Part shown: positions 1 to 8,751 of the stretch, in pieces
Numbering within the stretch: the stretch's first letter is position 1
How the letters are laid out: each line of letters begins with the position of its first letter
NCBI RefSeq assembly: GCF_018531145.1
Contig: NZ_JAHDSZ010000004.1
Coordinates: 1-64,000, forward strand
Source: Canibacter zhuwentaonis
Lineage (GTDB): Bacteria; Actinomycetota; Actinomycetes; Actinomycetales; Microbacteriaceae
Direction: 5' to 3'
DNA length: 64,000 nt
The notes under the pieces: generated by a model
The model's database searches: none
The model's input: the letters and a program-made list of their open reading frames with translations, nothing else
Told to the model about the DNA's origin: nothing
Program-made: the position numbers and the translations under genes

Positions 1-1150
1 GCTTACCCTGGCGAATAGCAAACCAGGCAATAACCGAAATGTTCATAAAGGTAAACGCGATTAGCGCACCGAAGTTAATAACCGACGCCACAGTATCTAG
101 GTCAAGGAAAATCGCACCAAGGCTCACCAGACCAACAATCAGCACGTTGGTCAGCGGGGTGTGAGTTTTCGGGCTAACGTGACCAAAGACGCGCTTTGGC
201 AGCACACCCTTGCGACCCATAACCATGAGCATCCGCGACACCGAAGCGTGTGAAGCAAGCCCTGAAGCCATCGTTGCCGCAAAACCAGCCGCAGTGAAGA
301 ACCACATAAACACGTCACCACCGGCAATAAAACCGAAGTGTGGCAGCGGATTGCCAGTGTACTCTGCAAACTCGCTCACATCTGGCCAGCGCTGCTGCGC
401 AAAATAGCTGCCGAGCAGAAAAATAGCGCCGCCAATCAAAACTGTGATCAGAATTGCGCGCGGCATCACGCGCTGATCTTTCGCCTCCTGCGCATACACT
501 GTGACCGCGTCAAAACCGATAAAAGAGAAGCATACGAGCGTTGCGCCGTAAATAATGTTGGTCATATCAAAATCAGTTCCCACAAACGGAGCACCGCTTA
601 ATAAACTACCTGTGCCACTTCCCTTAGAAATTTGCATCGAAATCAACACTGTGAAAATAACCATAACTGCCAGTGAATAGGCAAGCAGAATCTCGTTAAA
701 ATTAGAAGTACCGCGCATCGACAGCGCAACCGATCCCGTAATAATCACAGCGAACACCACCACGAACATCCACCCGGGCACATCCGGGAATACATATTCC
801 ATGTACAGACGCAGAATTAGCACGTTCGCCAGCGGAAATAGCAGGTGACCAAGCAGTGCTATCCAACCCACAAGGAAACCCACGTTCGGGTGAATTGCTT
901 CGCGCGTATAGGTGTATGCGGATCCCGCACCCGGAAAAGCACGCACCAATTTACCATAGCTAATAGCCGTAAACGTCATTACAACGAGCGCCATAAGATA
1001 TGCGGTTGGCACCGCGCCGTTAGTACGCTCAGAAACCAGGCCGAATGTGTTATAAACAACCATTGGGGTCATATATCCTAGACCCAGGAAAACAATCGCC
1101 CGAAGGTCGAGGCTGCGCTTCAGCTGCCCCTGTTGTGCTTGCTGTGACAT
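1..1150 (-). CDS. APC-family putrescine-type permease, copy 1 (3' end outside window)
   Basis: Polytopic amino acid/polyamine permease, open from ATG at 1150 to the window edge, so the C-terminus is missing. The N-terminus carries the GLGYMTP, DTFG-like (here NTFG), PTAYL, SYGKLVRAFP and GSAYTYT segments typical of PlaP/PuuP putrescine importers, which exchange or import putrescine across the inner membrane. An AGGAG ribosome site lies just before the ATG. The gene is a tandem duplicate of the permease at 2406-3788. Bases 1-493 are identical to 2639-3131, and divergence becomes strong only beyond about 598. The substrate is inferred from family resemblance only; another polyamine or amino acid is possible. 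Confidence 0.85.
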   Translation of the reverse strand, partial: MSQQAQQGQLKRSLDLRAIVFLGLGYMTPMVVYNTFGLVSERTNGAVPTAYLMALVVMTFTAISYGKLVRAFPGAGSAYTYTREAIHPNVGFLVGWIALLGHLLFPLANVLILRLYMEYVFPDVPGWMFVVVFAVIITGSVALSMRGTSNFNEILLAYSLAVMVIFTVLISMQISKGSGTGSLLSGAPFVGTDFDMTNIIYGATLVCFSFIGFDAVTVYAQEAKDQRVMPRAILITVLIGGAIFLLGSYFAQQRWPDVSEFAEYTGNPLPHFGFIAGGDVFMWFFTAAGFAATMASGLASHASVSRMLMVMGRKGVLPKRVFGHVSPKTHTPLTNVLIVGLVSLGAIFLDLDTVASVINFGALIAFTFMNISVIAWFAIRQGK

Positions 1151-1331
1151 CGTCACTCCTATTCTTGTAAACGCCTTTACCCTTTACTGAAAAGAGCAAT
1201 TACCATTTTTCACCACAGCTAATAGTAGTACCAGATTCACGGACATTTCTTATCGTTTTTAAGAAAACTCTAAGTATAGTTTTTAATTTTTCAATCTACT
1301 ATGAAGTTGGACGCGCTAGAGTTTATGCATT

Positions 1332-1412
1332 ATGACAAAATTATTATCTTTAGCGGATGCTAACAGCCGCGGTTACACTCGCGGCACGGTCAAACAGCAC
1401 CGGCAACGCTAA
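1332..1412 (+). pseudogene. remnant of GNAT gene (duplicate of 3972-4319)
   Basis: A 26-codon frame starting ATG at 1332 encodes a peptide whose first residues (MTKLLSLADANSRGYT) match the start of the GNAT protein at 3972 (MVKFSSLADANKHGYT). The similarity then ends and a TAA follows at 1410-1412. It sits divergently upstream of permease copy 1, exactly as the intact GNAT gene sits upstream of copy 2. This is best read as the broken end of a duplicated permease-GNAT pair. Confidence 0.75.
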
Positions 1413-1601
1413 ACCCAATCACGTACAATTGAGTTTAATAAGCGGATCACCCAGGCAGACTCCGTTTCCTAGTCGTATCACAGTAAATTGAGGGCGGTAC
1501 GGAGTCGATGCGCAACAGCGGCTGGCGGATTCGCTCAAAACACCGTCTAACTACCACGCAGTGCCGGATACGCCGGTTAATGCTAACTTTCGGAGGATAC
1601 A

Positions 1602-2042
1602 ATGCGAATTGCAGCGCTGATTATCGGAACAGCTTGTGCTGCGAGCATCGCGTTCGGCAGGCACACCTTCGGTTTTGCGGGAGCAACAGCGCCCTTGTAT
1701 TTTGCGATCGCCGCAGTGTATTTAGCGCTCACAATTATGCTCGTGTTGCGCCTGCACAAAAACGCTCGCGCGCAAATTAGGGCAAGGGGTCGCGCGCTAA
1801 CAATCTGGCTGCTGATTTCGTGGGGGTGCGCGCTCGCTTTCGCCGTAACTGCGCCCGATGCCCAAGCGGATCAGACCCTCGCCACAATCACTGCCCCGCC
1901 CGGAGCGAGTGCTTTTGCGCTGGATATGTCAATCGCGTTCAGTAATCCCGCTGCAATTATCTCTTTTTCCGCAATAATCGGCGCGAATATTGTGGCGTAT
2001 CTAAAAGGTCGCCAGGCGCAAAAACCGGGTAGCAATCTTTAA
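1602..2042 (+). CDS. small integral membrane protein, unknown function
   Basis: A 146-residue protein with about four hydrophobic stretches (roughly residues 3-25, 30-50, 65-88 and 112-135) separated by short basic loops (HKNARAQIRARGR near 51-63). A clear GGAGG ribosome site lies five bases before the ATG, which supports it being a real gene. I do not recognise the family. It lies alone between the GNAT remnant and tRNA-Ser and converges on the tRNA, so neighbours give no functional hint. Confidence 0.65.
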   Translation: MRIAALIIGTACAASIAFGRHTFGFAGATAPLYFAIAAVYLALTIMLVLRLHKNARAQIRARGRALTIWLLISWGCALAFAVTAPDAQADQTLATITAPPGASAFALDMSIAFSNPAAIISFSAIIGANIVAYLKGRQAQKPGSNL

Positions 2043-2046
2043 GTGG

Positions 2047-2131
2047 CGGAGGATAGGGGATTTGAACCCCTGAGGGCGTTAACCCAACACGCGTTCCAGG
2101 CGTGCGCCATAGGCCGCTAGGCGAATCCTCC
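2047..2131 (-). tRNA. tRNA-Ser (GGA anticodon)
   Basis: Read on the minus strand it begins GGAGGATTCGCC, pairs with the 3' ATCCTCC, has the long class II variable arm and a GGTTCAAATCC T-arm. The anticodon loop CTGGAAC gives GGA, which reads serine UCC/UCU codons. No CCA is encoded. Confidence 0.95.
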
Positions 2132-2350
2132 AGGTGGCGCAAAAAAGCGCCTCTCCTATTTTAGCCTAGTTTAGCGCCGGACGCGATGTGACAGACACCA
2201 CAGGGGCAACGTAGCAGGCGCGCAGATGCGATAAGAGCGCGTGCTGTAGGTGGTGCATCACAGCTCAGCGGCGATAACCAGCGCCACGGCTTAGATGTGA
2301 CAACCAGCGCAAATTATAGACCCCACGGCGGCGGGGTAATCCACTACACA
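2132..2350. other. intergenic, no gene seen
   Basis: Between tRNA-Ser and the permease terminator. No frame with a ribosome site or protein-like composition is visible on either strand. Confidence 0.5.
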
Positions 2351-2393
2351 AAAAGGGAGCGGGGGCTTGCACACCGTGCTCACCCCGCTCCCT
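2351..2393 (-). terminator. rho-independent terminator of permease copy 2
   Basis: An 11-bp stem (2354-2364 with 2383-2393, AGGGAGCGGGG/CCCCGCTCCCT) is followed on the minus strand by a T tract (the aaaa at 2350-2353). It lies 13 bases past the permease stop. Confidence 0.85.
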
Positions 2394-2405
2394 AACAGCG
2401 CTTAA

Positions 2406-3788
2406 CTAGGCTTCGTCAGCAACCTTATTAAAACCGGTCACAGGCTCCGACTCATCAAAACCCTTAGGCTGTTTGTTGAAACCACCGGTGATAAACGCCA
2501 AGTAAATCACACCAACTCCCAGCCAGATAAAACCAACCGTGAGCGAGATTTCATCAAGATTAACCCACAGCATAACCGTGAGCAGCGTTGCGATAACAGG
2601 CATCACGATGTAGTTGAAAATATCCTTGCCGTTTTTATGCTTACCCTGGCGAATAGCAAACCAGGCAATAACCGAAATGTTCATAAAGGTAAACGCGATT
2701 AGCGCACCGAAGTTAATAACCGACGCCACAGTATCTAGGTCAAGGAAAATCGCACCAAGGCTCACCAGACCAACAATCAGCACGTTGGTCAGCGGGGTGT
2801 GAGTTTTCGGGCTAACGTGACCAAAGACGCGCTTTGGCAGCACACCCTTGCGACCCATAACCATGAGCATCCGCGACACCGAAGCGTGTGAAGCAAGCCC
2901 TGAAGCCATCGTTGCCGCAAAACCAGCCGCAGTGAAGAACCACATAAACACGTCACCACCGGCAATAAAACCGAAGTGTGGCAGCGGATTGCCAGTGTAC
3001 TCTGCAAACTCGCTCACATCTGGCCAGCGCTGCTGCGCAAAATAGCTGCCGAGCAGAAAAATAGCGCCGCCAATCAAAACTGTGATCAGAATTGCGCGCG
3101 GCATCACGCGCTGATCTTTCGCCTCCTGCGCGTACATTGTGATCGCGTCAAAACCGATAAAAGAGAAGCATACGAGCGTTGCGCCGTAAATAATGTTGGT
3201 CATATCAAAATCAGTTCCCACAAACGGAGCACCGCTCAGCAGGGTGCCCGTGCCGCGTCCTTCAGAAACCTGCATTGAGATCAGCACCGTGAAAACAATC
3301 ATTACTGCCAGTGAGTAAATAAGCAAAATGCCGTTGAAGTTGGAGGTACCGCGCATCGACAGCGCAACCGATCCGGTAACAATCACGGTGAATACTACCG
3401 CGAACATCCACCCGGGCACGTCAGGGAATGCGTATTCCATGTACAGACGTAGAATTAGAATGTTCACCAGCGGCAACAGCAGATAGTCGAGCAACGCGAT
3501 CCAACCAACTATGAACCCCAGGTTTGGGTGAATTGCTTCTCGCGTATAAGTGTATGCAGATCCCGCGCTCGGGAAGGCACGCACCATTTTGCCATAGCTA
3601 ATAGCGGTGAACGCCATTACAACGAGCGCCACCAAATATGCGGTCGGCACCGCGCCGTTAGTACGCTCAGAAACCAACCCAAACGTGTCGTAAACAACCG
3701 TTGGGGTCATATAACCAAGACCCAAACCAACAATAGCCCAGAGACCGAGATTACGCTTCAGCGACCCCTGCCGTACCTGCTTTGACAT
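2406..3788 (-). CDS. APC-family putrescine-type permease, copy 2
   Basis: A 460-residue inner-membrane permease with about twelve hydrophobic segments. It keeps the landmarks of the PlaP/PuuP putrescine importers: YMTPTVVYDTFG, PTAYLVAL, ISYGKMVRAFPSAGSAYTYT, GFIVGWIALLDYLLLP, CFSFIGFDAI, QEAKDQRVMPRAI, INFGALIAFTFMN. I start it at ATG 3788 (MSKQVRQG) because AGGAG precedes it and copy 1 starts at the same point; the frame stays open 147 bases further upstream. Its last two thirds share a 493-bp identical block with copy 1, suggesting gene conversion. The divergent GNAT gene at 3972 shares its promoter region. Substrate is inferred. Confidence 0.9.
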   Translation of the reverse strand: MSKQVRQGSLKRNLGLWAIVGLGLGYMTPTVVYDTFGLVSERTNGAVPTAYLVALVVMAFTAISYGKMVRAFPSAGSAYTYTREAIHPNLGFIVGWIALLDYLLLPLVNILILRLYMEYAFPDVPGWMFAVVFTVIVTGSVALSMRGTSNFNGILLIYSLAVMIVFTVLISMQVSEGRGTGTLLSGAPFVGTDFDMTNIIYGATLVCFSFIGFDAITMYAQEAKDQRVMPRAILITVLIGGAIFLLGSYFAQQRWPDVSEFAEYTGNPLPHFGFIAGGDVFMWFFTAAGFAATMASGLASHASVSRMLMVMGRKGVLPKRVFGHVSPKTHTPLTNVLIVGLVSLGAIFLDLDTVASVINFGALIAFTFMNISVIAWFAIRQGKHKNGKDIFNYIVMPVIATLLTVMLWVNLDEISLTVGFIWLGVGVIYLAFITGGFNKQPKGFDESEPVTGFNKVADEA

Positions 3789-3971
3789 CAGCACTCCTAA
3801 TCTCTTGTAGACGCCTTTACCCTTTAGTGAGAAGACAACTATTAGTTTTGCCCCACAGTCACTATGATACCGCCTACGCAAACGTCTCTTAACCAATTTT
3901 AAGAAAACTAAATATAGTTTACTTAATTTTTCCAAAATATATAAAGTTTGGCAGGGTATGATTAGTATGTT

Positions 3972-4319
3972 ATGGTAAAATTCTCATCACTAGCGGATGC
4001 TAACAAGCACGGTTACACAATCACGCACGAGCCTGCGCAAAGTCGCTTTGCACTCTATGATCAGGCGGAAAACCTGCTCGGCGAGGCACACTACACGCTC
4101 CTTGGCGAAACTGAGATTGACTTCGATCACACTGTTATTTCCCCAAACCTACGTGGCACCGGGCTGAGCGCAATTCTAGCCGAGGTCGCAATCACCAGCG
4201 ATCTTGCTAAAACTCACAAAATCGCGGCCAGCTGCTGGTTTATCGCAAAATATCTAAACCGCGCTACACAGCAAAATGCTGTCGCTGCGCCAAATCACGA
4301 TACAGCGGAACGTTCTTAA
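3972..4319 (+). CDS. GNAT-like N-acetyltransferase (YjdJ type)
   Basis: A 115-residue protein resembling the small single-domain acetyltransferases of the YjdJ/GCN5-related group: a beta-rich N-terminal half (FALYDQAENLLGEAHYTLLGETEIDFDHTVISPNLRG pattern) and the acetyl-CoA loop region LRGTGLSAILAEVAI at about 77-91, followed by the helix and CWFIAKYL segment typical of the C-terminus. Substrate is unknown. It is divergent from permease copy 2 and its last 56 bases overlap the end of the convergent ABC exporter gene. A truncated copy of its start is found at 1332-1412. Confidence 0.75.
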   Translation: MVKFSSLADANKHGYTITHEPAQSRFALYDQAENLLGEAHYTLLGETEIDFDHTVISPNLRGTGLSAILAEVAITSDLAKTHKIAASCWFIAKYLNRATQQNAVAAPNHDTAERS

Positions 4320-6273
4320 TCAGCTCGTGATGAGTTCCCGAGCCAATAACTCGCCCGCCATCTATTACGATAATTAAATCCGAATCCACAACCGTAGCAA
4401 GCCGGTGCGCAACAACCAGCACCGTGCGATCGTTTGCGACCGCATCTATCGCTTCACGCATTTTCGCCTCATTAACACCGTCAAGGCTAGCGGTTGATTC
4501 GTCAAGCAGCAGCACAGGTGTCTGCGCCAACAGTGCGCGGGCAATTGCCAAGCGCTGCTTTTCACCGCCAGAAAGCATAATTCCATGCTCACCAACCTCC
4601 GCGTTAAGCGCCTCAGCTATGCTCTCAGAACGATCAAGCAACTTACCCAAATTCACCTCACTCAAAACGCGCTCGCATTCTGCATCCGATGCCTTAGGAT
4701 TCGCCAGCAGTAGATTCTCGCGCAGCGAGCCCGCCAAAACCGGCGCGTCCTGCTCAACATAGCCGAGCTGTGCACGCAAGTGCTCGCGCTGCAGGGCGCG
4801 GATGTCATAACCGGCAAAGCGGATTGTACCCGCATCGGGATCACTAAAGCGCTCGATCAGGTTTAGCACAGTTGATTTTCCCGAGCCAGACGGGCCGACA
4901 ATAGCCACGCGCTGGCCTTTTTTAACGGTGAAGGAAACCCCGTGTAAAACGGCTGTTTCAACGATTTTAGGGGGAACATAGACGTTTTTGGCCTTCCGGT
5001 CAACGATTTTACGCGCATCCACCCGATCGGGGGCAGCAGAGCGGTATGTGAAGTACACATCGTCGAACTCGATCAGCGTCTCACCCGACCGCATCTGGTT
5101 CACAGCCTCCCACACATCGAGCTGCAGCACCTGCTGTGGCACTGGAGACCGCGCAACCAGCGGCGCGGGAGCAGGTGTCACGTCAGGCAATGCGTCCGTT
5201 GCAACCGGCTCAACTGGCTGCGGCACAAACTCGGTCGCCACCTGTGACCGCGCGCTGTAAATATCGGTGCTCGCGTTAATCGCGTCAAGTTCTGGCTCGG
5301 TTTGCAGTCTAATAATCTCCTGGATTCTGCCGAGCGCACCCAGCGCCTGGCTCACCGCAGCAACCGCACCAAAAATCTGCCCGAGCGGCACTATTAAAAA
5401 AAACACGAAAATAATAAAGCTCACAAGCTGCGCAATCGTAATATGCCCAGCGGCAACGCGATAACCTCCTAGTCCCAGCACCACAAGAAAAGAAAGCTGC
5501 AGTGCAATAAACGACACCGGCACAACAAGCGCCGAGAGTTTTGCAACCCGCAGCCCCAAAAAGTAAGCCTTTTCCGCCTGCCCGTAAAGCACTTCCGCCT
5601 CACGCTCGCCAGCTCCGGCGGCGCGAATCGTGCGGATTCCACTCACGGTGCGATCCACGCTCGCAGCAAGGTCACCAACCTGCTGCTGCGTTTGCGCCAC
5701 CAGCGGGCGCATTTTAAGCGAAATCATAACAACCACGAGCGAGCCAAAAACAACCACGGCAATTGTGCTCGCAAACAGCGCCGGATCAATCACAGCCATC
5801 GCAATTAGCGCGCCAACCAGCAGCAACGAGCCGCCCAGGGCCTCCACAAGCCCCTGAGTTAGCACCGCGCGCAACAGGGTTGTATCACTACCGATCCGCG
5901 ACACAAGATCGCCGTTGCGCCGCCTGTCAAACTCCGGAATCGGTAAAAACACGAGCTTGCGGATCAGCGAGCGGCGCGAATACAGCACCACCGCCTCACC
6001 CATCCGCTGCAGCAAATAGTGCTGAAACCCACTTAACAGTGCGCTGCCAACAACACACAGCAAAAGCGCCACAATCAGCAGCCCCAGCGCCTGCTCGTGC
6101 TGCACGCGCCTAATAACCTCGCCCATAATAAGCGGCTGCAAAAGCGACACAACTGCGCCAATAACGCCCAGCGCAATCGCCAGCACAAGCACCTTGCGCT
6201 GCACAAACAAATACGGCAGCAGCTCCCGTAAACTAGCCTTTAACAGGTCGGGGCGAGCGGATTTTCTGGCCAT
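4264..6273 (-). CDS. ABC exporter, fused transmembrane and ATPase domains
   Basis: A 669-residue half-transporter of the MsbA/multidrug type. Six transmembrane helices occupy roughly residues 20-310, followed by a long Pro/Ala/Val-rich linker (about 345-395) that is unusual for the family. The nucleotide-binding domain has Walker A GPSGSGKST (about 460), signature LSGGEKQR (about 566), Walker B VLLLDES with D-loop SASLD, and an H-loop in VVAHR. It likely works as a homodimer moving a lipid or hydrophobic compound outward. It starts two bases beyond the ribH stop on the same strand, so it is probably co-transcribed with the riboflavin genes, although a direct link to flavins is not shown. Confidence 0.9.
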   Translation of the reverse strand: MARKSARPDLLKASLRELLPYLFVQRKVLVLAIALGVIGAVVSLLQPLIMGEVIRRVQHEQALGLLIVALLLCVVGSALLSGFQHYLLQRMGEAVVLYSRRSLIRKLVFLPIPEFDRRRNGDLVSRIGSDTTLLRAVLTQGLVEALGGSLLLVGALIAMAVIDPALFASTIAVVVFGSLVVVMISLKMRPLVAQTQQQVGDLAASVDRTVSGIRTIRAAGAGEREAEVLYGQAEKAYFLGLRVAKLSALVVPVSFIALQLSFLVVLGLGGYRVAAGHITIAQLVSFIIFVFFLIVPLGQIFGAVAAVSQALGALGRIQEIIRLQTEPELDAINASTDIYSARSQVATEFVPQPVEPVATDALPDVTPAPAPLVARSPVPQQVLQLDVWEAVNQMRSGETLIEFDDVYFTYRSAAPDRVDARKIVDRKAKNVYVPPKIVETAVLHGVSFTVKKGQRVAIVGPSGSGKSTVLNLIERFSDPDAGTIRFAGYDIRALQREHLRAQLGYVEQDAPVLAGSLRENLLLANPKASDAECERVLSEVNLGKLLDRSESIAEALNAEVGEHGIMLSGGEKQRLAIARALLAQTPVLLLDESTASLDGVNEAKMREAIDAVANDRTVLVVAHRLATVVDSDLIIVIDGGRVIGSGTHHELIKNVPLYRDLAQRQHFAV

Positions 6274-6275
6274 TA

Positions 6276-6755
6276 TCAGCGCGCAAACTGTGCAATGTTT
6301 TTTAACGTGCCGACCAGGTGCAGCGCGGCTGCCGCCGCCTCACGCCCTTTAGCTTCGGCGGATCCTGACGCACCCGAGCGCGCCACCGCCTGCTCCACGT
6401 TGTCAACCGTGAGCACGCCAAAACCAACCGGTTTGCCAAAATCAAGCTGTACACGGGTCAGTCCGCCTGTCACCGCGTCGCACACGTAGTCAAAGTGCGG
6501 CGTGCCACCGCGCACAATCACGCCGAGACACACAATCGCGTCAAATCCTGCCTGCGCGGCTGCCTGCGCGGCGAGCGGCAGCTCAAACGAGCCTGCCACA
6601 TGAAACAGCTCAGCTGTTGCCCCGGCTTCAGTAATCGTTGCGAGCGCATCCGCCACCATCGAATCGATAATGTGCGTATACCAGCTTCCCGCTATCACCG
6701 CGACATTCAAACCTGGCGCATGAACTTTCAACTCTGCCGCACCGGCACCTGACAT
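6276..6755 (-). CDS. ribH: 6,7-dimethyl-8-ribityllumazine synthase
   Basis: Condenses the ribityl-aminouracil intermediate with 3,4-dihydroxybutanone 4-phosphate in the penultimate riboflavin step. The 159-residue length fits the family, and the landmarks VAVIAGSWYTHIID, VAGSFELPLAAQ, VCLGVIVRGGTPHFDYVCDAVTGGL and GFGVLTVDN are present; in this family these hold the substrate and the catalytic His of the GxTxHFDYV loop. AGGGAG lies eight bases before the ATG. It is the last rib gene of the ribD-ribE-ribBA-ribH run, separated from ribBA by 68 bases. Confidence 0.97.
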   Translation of the reverse strand: MSGAGAAELKVHAPGLNVAVIAGSWYTHIIDSMVADALATITEAGATAELFHVAGSFELPLAAQAAAQAGFDAIVCLGVIVRGGTPHFDYVCDAVTGGLTRVQLDFGKPVGFGVLTVDNVEQAVARSGASGSAEAKGREAAAAALHLVGTLKNIAQFAR

Positions 6756-6823
6756 AGTAGGACTCCCTAAACCGTTTTGTTTTACACCATAAATCTAGTG
6801 CCATTATTTTTATAAAGCCTGAG

Positions 6824-8068
6824 TTAATTAGACAGCCGGTGGCGCATTTTTTCACCCTTAACACGCAGGTAATCTAGGCTCTCTGGCGGGGCTTCAACGA
6901 TTATCGGCAAACTCTGGGCAACTTTAATGCCGTGTTTTGTGAGCTGGTCTTCTTTATCTGGATTGTTTGTCATCAACCGCACCTCAAAAACTCCCAGGTT
7001 TGCGAGTATCGCAGCCGCCGTTTCGTAGTCGCGCCCGTCCACAGGAAGCCCCAGCTCCTCGTTTGCCTGCACGGTGTCAAAACCCCGCTCTTGCAGGCTG
7101 TACGCGCGCAGTTTGTTGCTCAGCCCGATACCGCGCCCCTCGTGCCCTCGCAGATAGAGCACGATACCGCCCTCGCTAGCAATTGTTTGCAACGCCGCGT
7201 CCAGCTGCCCCGCACACTCGCACTTTAGCGAGCCAAAAGCCTCGCCCGTCAAGCACTCCGAGTGCAGCCGCACCGCAGGCACAGCGCCAGATACAACCTC
7301 GTTAATAATGGCAACGCTGTCAATGCCGGTGCGCAAATCACGGAACGATTTCATACGCAGTTTGCCGTATTTTGTTGGCACTAGCGTATCCGCCTGCAGC
7401 GCAACCTTGCTGCGCAGGCGCACAAAATCAATATCGCTCACAGCCGCGACGACAGCCGGCTCGTTATCGCATAGGTAGGCGACCAAATCTTCAATAGTGA
7501 TCACCGGCACGCCCTCTGCCGCGCCAAACTCCAGCAACTGCGGCAGGCGCATCATTTCGCCGTCCGCGCCCACAATCTCGGCAATCACACCAACCTCAGC
7601 AAGCCCCGCTAATCGCATTAGCTCAACCGCCGCTTCCGTATGCCCGGCACGCGCACGCACCCCACCGGCGACCGCGCGCAGAGGCAGAATATGCCCCGGC
7701 CTGCGCAAATCATCCGCTGTTGCCTGCTCATTAGCAAGCACATGCAAAGTTGTCATCCTGTCGTGAGCGCTAATGCCTGTTGTAACACCTCGGGCGGCGT
7801 CAACCGTGACCGTGTACGCGGTTTGCCTGGTGTCTTGATTGTGCTGCACCATCATCGGCAGATCCAAGCGATCGGCGATTTCAGCGCTCATCGCCGCGCA
7901 CAGCAACCCCGAACTGTGCTTTACCATCCAGGCAATTAAATCGCGGCTGGCCAACTGCGCAGAAATTATAATATCGCCCTCGTTTTCACGGTCGGCGCTG
8001 TCAGCAACAATCACCGGATGCCCCGCAGCAATTTCGGCGATTGCCCGCTCAATTTTAGCAAGTGCCAC
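6824..8068 (-). CDS. ribBA: bifunctional DHBP synthase / GTP cyclohydrolase II
   Basis: A 414-residue two-domain enzyme. The N-terminal DHBP synthase (about 1-200) makes 3,4-dihydroxybutanone 4-phosphate from ribulose 5-phosphate; it shows DRENEGD (26-32) and AGHTEAAVELMRLAGL. The C-terminal GTP cyclohydrolase II (about 205-405) opens GTP; the zinc ligands are in SECLTGEAFGSLKCEC, followed by LRGHEGRGIGL and LMTNNPDK. The start is GTG at 8068, directly abutting the ribE stop, with GGGAGAA six bases before it, so translation is probably coupled to ribE. Confidence 0.97.
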   Translation of the reverse strand: MALAKIERAIAEIAAGHPVIVADSADRENEGDIIISAQLASRDLIAWMVKHSSGLLCAAMSAEIADRLDLPMMVQHNQDTRQTAYTVTVDAARGVTTGISAHDRMTTLHVLANEQATADDLRRPGHILPLRAVAGGVRARAGHTEAAVELMRLAGLAEVGVIAEIVGADGEMMRLPQLLEFGAAEGVPVITIEDLVAYLCDNEPAVVAAVSDIDFVRLRSKVALQADTLVPTKYGKLRMKSFRDLRTGIDSVAIINEVVSGAVPAVRLHSECLTGEAFGSLKCECAGQLDAALQTIASEGGIVLYLRGHEGRGIGLSNKLRAYSLQERGFDTVQANEELGLPVDGRDYETAAAILANLGVFEVRLMTNNPDKEDQLTKHGIKVAQSLPIIVEAPPESLDYLRVKGEKMRHRLSN

Positions 8069-8728
8069 TTATAATTCTCCCGTTTCTACTGAGTTTTCAC
8101 GCGCTTTAAACCCCGCGAGCCGGGCCAAATGCCGCGCAAAAATATCTGTTTCAATGTTCACACGATCACCGCAGCGCAACTGTCCCAGGGTGGTCGCGGT
8201 CAGGGTCTCTGGAATCAGTGCAACCTCAAACCACTGCTCTACCAATTCTGCTGCGCCGCCATTTTTTGGCGGATCAGCAACCGCCGCAACGGTGAGCGAA
8301 ACACCATCAACGCACACCGAGCCCTTATCAACCAGCAGCATACTAATTTCGGGCGCAACCGCGAAGCGGATAACCTGCCATTGATCTCCGAAGCGCACCT
8401 TACGCACCCGCGCTATGCCGTCAACGTGACCCTGCACAATATGCCCACCCAACCGCGTGTCAAGCTGCATTGCGCGCTCCAAATTCACACTGTCACCGAC
8501 GGTTAACCCGCCAAGCACCGACACGTCAAGGGTCTGTTGCATAACATCAGCACTAAAACACTCGCTATCGTAGTCAGCGACCGTGAGGCACACTCCAGAA
8601 GTTGATATTGAGTCACCACGCTTCACCTCCGCCACAATCTCCGGCGCTTGCACGGTTATCCGCGCGCCGTCACCTGCGGGCACAATCTCAACAACCCGCC
8701 CTATTTTTTCAACTAATCCTGTAAACAT
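8069..8728 (-). CDS. ribE: riboflavin synthase, alpha chain
   Basis: Dismutates two lumazine molecules to riboflavin. The 219-residue protein starts MFTGLVEKIGRV, the usual N-terminus, and contains two lumazine-binding repeats (about 1-95 and 96-200). Each carries the expected signature: GDSISTSGVCLTV and GGHIVQGHVDG, then GSVCVDGVSLTV and IETDIFARHLARL. It lies between ribD and ribBA; only 23 bases separate it from ribD. Confidence 0.97.
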   Translation of the reverse strand: MFTGLVEKIGRVVEIVPAGDGARITVQAPEIVAEVKRGDSISTSGVCLTVADYDSECFSADVMQQTLDVSVLGGLTVGDSVNLERAMQLDTRLGGHIVQGHVDGIARVRKVRFGDQWQVIRFAVAPEISMLLVDKGSVCVDGVSLTVAAVADPPKNGGAAELVEQWFEVALIPETLTATTLGQLRCGDRVNIETDIFARHLARLAGFKARENSVETGEL

Positions 8729-8751
8729 AATTCCCCCGCTAGTGAATAACT

